Positions 63,659 to 64,000 of a stretch of 64,000 nt of DNA are shown here, piece by piece; positions within the stretch are counted from its first letter, which is position 1, and each line of letters begins with the position of its first letter. This DNA is from Halocafeteria seosinensis (Eukaryota > Sar > Bigyra > Bicosoecida). The stretch spans positions 1 through 64,000 of the forward strand of contig LVLI01000101.1 of assembly GCA_001687465.1 (NCBI GenBank), given 5' to 3'. The notes under the pieces were generated by a model. It was given only the letters and a program-made list of their open reading frames with translations, had not been told where the DNA came from and did no database searches. The position numbers were made by a program, and so were the translations under genes.

Positions 63659-63926
63659 TCATGATTGTCCAACTACTGAGAACAAAAACTTCGCCTCCAA
63701 GGGTCCAAAGTCTGGCAAGTCGGTACAATGGACCGCGTTCCTGGCACTATCAATGCCGTATTTAGCTCGTATGGAGTCGGGTTCGAGAATCTGGGCAATT
63801 GATGTATCATATGGACCACATAACTCTCGCACTCGTTCCACTATATTATCCCCCCGTATCAGTAATACAACTGATTTTCCTTCCGTTACTGTATCTATCC
63901 ACCGTGGATGCTCTGGTACAACACCC
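63659..63926 (-). CDS. 3' exon of a nucleoside-diphosphate-kinase-like protein (partial at window edge)
   Basis: Only the last exon, complement(63659-63926), is resolved; the 5' part lies beyond the window. It encodes WIDTVTEGKSVVLLIRG, then IRAKYGIDSARNAVHCTDL, then EAKFLF. This aligns with the NDPK C-terminal half, including the catalytic His of the N-x-x-H-G-S-D motif, here NAVHCTD. The changes to Cys and Thr beside the His suggest an NME5/8-like or otherwise diverged member rather than the housekeeping enzyme. An upstream exon seems to end near 63955 (GTAAGT donor on this strand), but its reading phase does not join cleanly, so I leave it open. Confidence 0.72.
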
Positions 63927-64000
63927 CTGTAGACAAAAGGAACCAGTAGTTTACGTGTGAAACTTACCGCGCTTAGAACCATACTATATCACGCCTTAAG

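Overview
This is a nuclear chromosome segment of an intron-rich, compact eukaryote. Nearly every gene is split by very short introns (about 47-115 bp, mostly 55-90) with GT-AG ends; donors are mainly GTAAGN, GTATGN, GTACGN or GTGAGT and acceptors mostly CAG. The exon models below were joined by eye so that reading phase and family alignment both agree across each junction. Centrin and an Sfi1-like protein suggest an organism that builds centrioles or flagella. Short introns, 7-60 bp gaps between convergent genes and many conserved single-copy eukaryotic proteins suggest a unicellular protist, alga or zoosporic lineage. I cannot place it more precisely. No organellar, prokaryotic or viral block is seen, and no tRNA, rRNA or CRISPR.

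Layout. 1-0.7 kb: intergenic with a possible retroelement tail. 0.7-14.4 kb: FkbM-type methyltransferase (-), WW-domain mRNA cap N7-methyltransferase (-), centrin (+), acylated alpha/beta hydrolase (+), beta-hexosaminidase (-), deoxyribose-phosphate aldolase (+), mitochondrial methionyl-tRNA synthetase (+). 14.6-28 kb: ASCC2-like CUE protein (-), WDR61/Ski8 (-), HEAT-repeat protein (-), Sfi1-like protein with a GAF-like domain (+). 28-39 kb: half-length acyl-CoA-synthetase-like protein (-), ATP synthase F1 delta (+), DPM1 (-), membrane protein with glucosidase-II-beta-type cysteine modules (-), NMN adenylyltransferase (+), AFG1 ATPase (-). 39-54.8 kb: intronless methyltransferase-like protein (+), coiled-coil protein (+), membrane RING protein (-), ELP6 (-), an 843-residue unknown membrane protein (+), RecQ5-type helicase (-), signal peptidase subunit SPC3 (+). 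55-64 kb: PX-domain protein (+), WrbA-like flavodoxin (-), SRP54 (+), and the 3' exon of a nucleoside-diphosphate-kinase-like gene (-).

The genes do not form an operon. Themes recur: secretory pathway (SRP54, SPC3, DPM1, hexosaminidase, glucosidase-II-like modules), mitochondrion (MetRS, ATP synthase delta, AFG1, the acyl-CoA-synthetase-like protein, perhaps DeoC), RNA handling (cap methyltransferase, Ski8, ASCC2, ELP6) and centrosome/cilium (centrin, Sfi1-like). The most novel items are unusual domain combinations: WW plus cap methyltransferase, Sfi1 repeats plus a GAF-like domain, a type II membrane protein ending in glucosidase-II-beta-like modules, and a catalytically degenerate half acyl-CoA synthetase. 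Two large proteins match no family I know.
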